Shown one piece after another: positions 60,620-64,000 of a stretch of DNA of 64,000 nucleotides. The stretch comes from Nonomuraea longispora. GTDB lineage: Bacteria > Actinomycetota > Actinomycetes > Streptosporangiales > Streptosporangiaceae. Numbering within the stretch: position 1 is the first letter of the stretch; each line of letters begins with the position of its first letter. The position numbers and the translations under genes are program-made. The DNA is taken from assembly GCF_004348345.1 (NCBI RefSeq), contig NZ_SMJZ01000010.1:17364-81363 (forward strand), read 5' to 3'. The notes beneath the pieces are model-generated. The model worked only from the letters and a program-made list of their open reading frames with translations. It did no database searches and was not told the origin of the DNA.

Positions 60620-61462
60620 CTACGACCGTCTGAGGAGTTCGGCCTCCCCTGCCGCGCGCATCGCCTCCACCGGAACGTCCGTCCTGCCGGTCATCAGCTC
60701 CACCTGCCGCACCGCCTGGTGCAGCAGCATCGCGAACCCGCCGACCACGGTGCCGCCCGCCTCCTTGACTGCGGCCGCGGCCCGCGTCGGCCAGGGCGAG
60801 TAGACCACGTCGAACAGCGCGGGCACCCGCGCCAGCCGGTCGGCGAAGGCGTCGGCGGCGCCGCCGGGCAGTGTGGACACCACCAGGTCCACCCGCGTCG
60901 CCGCCTCAAGCTTGTCGAACGTCTCCACCGCCAAGGACACGCCCAGCCGTTCGGCGACCTGCGCCGTCTCCCCCGCCCGCGCGGGGTCGCGCACCAGCAG
61001 CGTCGCCTGGAACAGCCCGAGGTCGCGCAGCGCCGCGAGCGCGGAGGCCGCCGTGGCCCCTCCGCCGAGCACGGTCGCCGAGCCGGGCGCGGGCACCCCG
61101 GCCTCGGCCAGCGCCTGCTTGATGCCGTGGACGTCGGTGTTGTCGCCGTGCCGGAGGCCGTCGCGGAACACCACGGTGTTGGCGCCCCCGACCTCGACGG
61201 CCACCTCGGACACCGTGTCGAGCAGCGGCAGCACGGCCCGCTTGAGCGGCATGGTCAGCGACAGCCCCGCCCAGGCGTCACCGTCACCGGGCTCGCGGCC
61301 GCGCACCGGCATCAGCTCCGCCAGCAGCCCCGGCAGCCGCGCCTCGTCGCACTCGAACGCCTCATAACTCCACCCGTCGAGCCCCATCGCCTGGTAGGCC
61401 GCCCGGTGCAGGTAGGGCGAGAGCGAATGACCGATGGGAGACCCCAGCACCGCAGCCCGCAT
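60620..61462 (-). CDS. aroE: Shikimate dehydrogenase
   Basis: A 280-residue enzyme that reduces 3-dehydroshikimate with NADPH in aromatic amino acid synthesis. Substrate motifs: VLGSPIGHSLSPYLHRAAYQ (residues about 5-24), LSLTMPLKRAV near 73 with the catalytic lysine, and GGANTVVFRDG. The nucleotide motif is VLGGGATAASALAAL near 138, and GGFAMLLHQAVRQVELMTGR near 246 closes the site. ATG at 61462 has AAGGAG 5 bases upstream. The LSLTMPLK motif differs slightly from the usual NVTxPxK. Confidence 0.93.
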   Translation of the reverse strand: MRAAVLGSPIGHSLSPYLHRAAYQAMGLDGWSYEAFECDEARLPGLLAELMPVRGREPGDGDAWAGLSLTMPLKRAVLPLLDTVSEVAVEVGGANTVVFRDGLRHGDNTDVHGIKQALAEAGVPAPGSATVLGGGATAASALAALRDLGLFQATLLVRDPARAGETAQVAERLGVSLAVETFDKLEAATRVDLVVSTLPGGAADAFADRLARVPALFDVVYSPWPTRAAAAVKEAGGTVVGGFAMLLHQAVRQVELMTGRTDVPVEAMRAAGEAELLRRS

Positions 61463-61502
61463 CCACACTCCTTCAGACAGGTAAGGACCCTATCGCCACC
61501 TC

Positions 61503-61540
61503 GCGGGCCGTCCGTCCGCGCCGGGGGACGGACGGCCCGC
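61503..61540. terminator. Very strong hairpin between mltG and aroE
   Basis: GCGGGCCGTCCGTCC (61503-61517) pairs perfectly over 15 bp with GGACGGACGGCCCGC (61526-61540), with an 8-base loop. It lies 8 bp after the mltG stop codon (minus strand) and upstream of aroE, so aroE is probably transcribed separately or by read-through. Confidence 0.8.
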
Positions 61541-61548
61541 GTGCCGGG

Positions 61549-62706
61549 TCAGCCGCCGTTGGCGCGGTATTCGGCCAGCAGCGCCTGCCGCTCGGCCTCC
61601 GTGGTGGCGAACTTGGTGACCTTGCTCTTCGGGTCGGTGGCGACGAAATAGAGCCAGTCGCCCTTCGCCGGGTTGAGTGCCGCCTCGATGGCGTGGTCGC
61701 CGGGATTGGCGATAGGGCCCGGCGGCAGGCCTTCGTACCGGTAGGTGTTGTACTTGTTCTTGATCTTCGTCTCGGCGAAGGTGGCGGCGGTGCGGTACTT
61801 GTTGAGCGCGTACATCACCGTGCTGTCCATCGCCAGCTTCATCGGCGGCTCGCGTTCGAGCCGGTTGTAGATGACGCGGGCGATCTTCGGCATGTCCTCG
61901 TACCGGCCCGCCTCGGCCTGGATGATGCTCGCGATGATGACGATCTCGTGCGGCGTGTGCCCGAGGTCCTTCGCTCCGTCCTCGAGCTCGACCGACTTGG
62001 CGGTCTTCTTGTAGCGGTCGACCATGGCCGCGAGGATCTGCTGGGGCGTGGTCTTCGGCTGCACCTCGAACGTGGCGGGGAAGGCGTAGCCCTCCAGCTT
62101 GCCCTTGGCGTAGGAAGGCAGGTCCAGGCCCTCGACGTCCTTGGCCGCGGCCTTGAACTCATTGAGCGGCAGTCCGGTCTCCTCGGCGAGCGTGGTAAGG
62201 GTGTCGGACAGCCGCAGACCTTCCTTGATCGTCACCCTTTCGCGCTGCCGTTTGTCCGGGTCGAGCAGCGCCACGGCGCTCTCTGCCGACATGCCCTTGC
62301 GCAGTTTGTACGACCCCGGTTGCAGCGAGGCGCTCGCACCGGCGTTGGCGATCGCGTTGGTGAACGCCCTGACGCTGGCCACGACGCCCTTGCGCTCCAG
62401 CTCCACCGCCACGTCGGAGGCGCTCTGACCGCTCTGGATCTCGATGACGACCTCGCCGGTCCCCTGGCCGGTGTAGTCGTCGGGCACGAGCGCGTCGTTG
62501 AGCCACATGTAGCCGTAGTAGCCGCCACCGCCGATGATGCCGGCCAGCACCACGAAGGCCAGCAGCGGTGCGATGAACCGGCCGCGGTTGCGGCGCCTGC
62601 GCCGTCTGCGGCCGCTGCCACGCCTGCTGCCACCGCGGCCGCGGCGCCGGGCAGGACCTTCGTCGTCATCGGCGCCGAGCAAGGAGTTGAGATCGAGATC
62701 GCTCAT
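61549..62706 (-). CDS. mltG: Endolytic transglycosylase MltG (paralogue 1)
   Basis: A 385-residue membrane-anchored enzyme that cuts nascent glycan strands and leaves 1,6-anhydro-MurNAc ends. The N-terminal 40 residues are Arg/Gly-rich and cytoplasmic; one span follows (FIAPLLAFVVLAGIIGGGGY, residues about 43-62). A LysM-like part precedes the YceG core with EGYAFPATFEVQP, IIIASIIQAEAGRYEDMPKI-type catalytic region (E in QAEAGR, near 270), VIYNRL, MDSTVMYAL, YNTYRYEGLPPGPIANPG and DWLYFVATD. ATG at 62706 gives the compact start; TTG at 62721 next to GGGAG is an alternative. A second mltG lies upstream. Confidence 0.95.
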   Translation of the reverse strand: MSDLDLNSLLGADDDEGPARRRGRGGSRRGSGRRRRRRRNRGRFIAPLLAFVVLAGIIGGGGYYGYMWLNDALVPDDYTGQGTGEVVIEIQSGQSASDVAVELERKGVVASVRAFTNAIANAGASASLQPGSYKLRKGMSAESAVALLDPDKRQRERVTIKEGLRLSDTLTTLAEETGLPLNEFKAAAKDVEGLDLPSYAKGKLEGYAFPATFEVQPKTTPQQILAAMVDRYKKTAKSVELEDGAKDLGHTPHEIVIIASIIQAEAGRYEDMPKIARVIYNRLEREPPMKLAMDSTVMYALNKYRTAATFAETKIKNKYNTYRYEGLPPGPIANPGDHAIEAALNPAKGDWLYFVATDPKSKVTKFATTEAERQALLAEYRANGG

Positions 62707-62917
62707 GGGTTCGCTGGCCAATCTCCCGGTACGCCCGGCCAGGCGTCAAGCGGAACTGCCCAACCGGCTGGGGTCACCGGGCGGAACTGGGGGGCCCGCC
62801 GGACGTGCTGCGACGACCAGCGGAGATCACACTGGGTAGCCATGCTAAAGGACGGGAAGAGGACGCATGCCCTGTTTTGGGGCTTTTGCGCAGTGATAGC
62901 GGGGGGTCCACCGAACA
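62707..62917. other. Gap between the two mltG genes
   Basis: About 210 bp without a supported gene. TAGCAT on the minus strand (near 62845) could be a minus-10 for the downstream mltG, but no minus-35 is clear. No terminator hairpin is obvious. Confidence 0.4.
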
Positions 62918-64000
62918 TCAGCTCGTCCCGAGGTTCTTGTTCAACTCTTCCCGGTATCTCACGAACTCGCTCTCTTTGTTGGTGAATTTGGTGATTCTAT
63001 GCGCCGGATCAGTGGTGACAAACCAGTGCCAATCGCCTTCTGCCGGGTGCAACGCCGCCATCAGCGCCTTCTCCCCGGGATTGGCGATAGGACCGGGCGG
63101 CAGCCCTTTGTGGCGATAGGTGTTGTAGGGAGAAGCGACTTTGGTGTCGCTCTCTGTAACCTTCAGCGTCCGGCGGTTCTGGGCATACAGAACGGTGCTG
63201 TCGATCTCCAGCGGCGTGCCCTTCGCCAGGCGGTTGTAGATCACTCTGGCGATCTTGGGGTAGTCGGCGTCGGTGCCGCCCTCGGCCTGGATCAGGCTCG
63301 CCACCGTGACCGCCTCCAGCGGTGTCAGGTTCACCCTGGCAGCCTCGGCCGCCAGGCCGACGTGACGGGCCGCGGCGCGGAAGCGATCGACCATCGCCGC
63401 CAGCACGTCGACCGCCGTGTCGCCCGGCTCCACCTCGTACGTCGCGGGGAACAGGAACCCCTCGATCCCCGGCGCGTAGTCCGGCAGCCCCACAAGGGCC
63501 TTGTCGACGCCCTGGAGTTCTTTGAGCGGCAGCCCGGTCAGCCGGGCGACCCGCGCCAGCACCTCGGCCGCCCGCAGGCCCTCGGGCACCGTGACCCGCT
63601 TGACGATCCGGGACGAGGGCGCGAGCAGCAGGTCGAGCGCCGCGCCTGCCGCCATGCCCTTGCGCATGCGGTAGTGGCCTGGACGGAGCCGCCCGGTCAC
63701 CGCGCGGTCCTCCGACACCTTCACGAACGACCGCGCGCTGGCCACCACGCCGGCGTCGGCCAGCGTCGAGCCGATGGCCGCCGCGCTCGACCCGGGCGCG
63801 ATGCGCACGGTCACCGAGCCGCTGCCCGGCCCCTCGAAGTCGTCTGGACTGATGTACGGCTTGAGCACCGCGACAGCCCCGGCCCCCACGGCCACCAGCG
63901 AGACGAGCAGACCGGTCGACAGCAGCCCTGCCCGGCGCAGTGCGCCGCGGCGACGCTGGGACAGCCGCCCAGCCTCCCCCCCGGCCCTCGGCCCGGAACC
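62918..64000 (-). CDS. MltG paralogue 2 (N-terminus beyond window end)
   Basis: A second YceG/MltG protein; 360 residues are visible and the frame is open to the window end. A basic stretch (LSQRRRGALRRAG) and one span (LLSTGLLVSLVAVGAGAVAV) precede the extracellular part, so starts at GTG 63895 or 63904 would cut through the span and are unlikely. Core motifs are present: EGFLFPATYEVEPGD, TVASLIQAEGGTDADYPKIA with the catalytic E, VIYNRLAKG, IDSTVLYAQ, YNTYRHKGLPPGPIANPG and DWHWFVTTD. It resembles paralogue 1 throughout and is codirectional with it. Active-site residues look intact. Confidence 0.93.
   Translation of the reverse strand, partial: GSGPRAGGEAGRLSQRRRGALRRAGLLSTGLLVSLVAVGAGAVAVLKPYISPDDFEGPGSGSVTVRIAPGSSAAAIGSTLADAGVVASARSFVKVSEDRAVTGRLRPGHYRMRKGMAAGAALDLLLAPSSRIVKRVTVPEGLRAAEVLARVARLTGLPLKELQGVDKALVGLPDYAPGIEGFLFPATYEVEPGDTAVDVLAAMVDRFRAAARHVGLAAEAARVNLTPLEAVTVASLIQAEGGTDADYPKIARVIYNRLAKGTPLEIDSTVLYAQNRRTLKVTESDTKVASPYNTYRHKGLPPGPIANPGEKALMAALHPAEGDWHWFVTTDPAHRITKFTNKESEFVRYREELNKNLGTS

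Overview
The window is high-GC DNA (frequent GTG starts, dense ATGA/GTGA gene overlaps, twin-arginine lipoproteins, sugar importers without their own ATPase). It fits a filamentous actinobacterium, probably of the Streptosporangiaceae (Nonomuraea-like). The genus is inferred from gene order and protein character, not from a search. No tRNA, rRNA, CRISPR array, prophage or intact insertion sequence was seen.

Region 1 (1-5.6 kb) is an L-rhamnose utilisation locus: rhaI (cut by the window start), rhaM, a GH42 beta-galactosidase, a LacI-type regulator and rhaB. Four copies of an ACGTTTTA operator lie in the promoter regions. Region 2 (5.9-7.0 kb) holds a NUDIX-like protein and a small PGRP/amidase-2 protein. 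Region 3 (7.3-16.3 kb) is a cell-wall sugar recycling operon: an oligopeptide-type ABC importer (SBP, two permeases, one fused double ATPase) is translationally interlocked with MurQ, AnmK and a serine hydrolase, divergent from a MurR/RpiR regulator. Region 4 (16.3-24.6 kb) is a second Dpp-type importer divergent from a GntR-dipeptidase-creatininase operon that carries an internally deleted class A beta-lactamase-like gene. A sulfotransferase and a Tat-exported sulfatase follow (24.8-27.5 kb).

Region 5 (27.5-46.4 kb) reads as an N-glycoprotein/N-glycan utilisation system. It has a secreted subtilase, a secreted GH85 endo-beta-N-acetylglucosaminidase, a cytoplasmic GH5 enzyme of the beta-mannosidase type, a LacI regulator, a CUT1 sugar importer and a cytoplasmic GH38 alpha-mannosidase. 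One near-identical operator occurs in both promoters of this system. A ROK regulator and a second CUT1 importer are adjacent. Neither importer has an ATPase gene, so a shared MsiK-type ATPase elsewhere is expected.

Region 6 (46.5-53.0 kb) is accessory: a small secreted Cys protein, a VOC protein, a GH10-Fn3-CBM2 xylanase with three GAAA-N-TTTC type operators, and an acyl-CoA synthetase with a TetR-type operator. A decayed stretch follows with a truncated membrane protein, an MFS remnant and a Uma2 remnant.

Region 7 (53.1-64.0 kb) is conserved chromosomal core on the minus strand: two mltG paralogues, aroE, infC-rpmI-rplT, a TrmH-type methyltransferase, an orphan histidine kinase, pheS and pheT. 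infC starts with ATC and is preceded by a probable attenuator.
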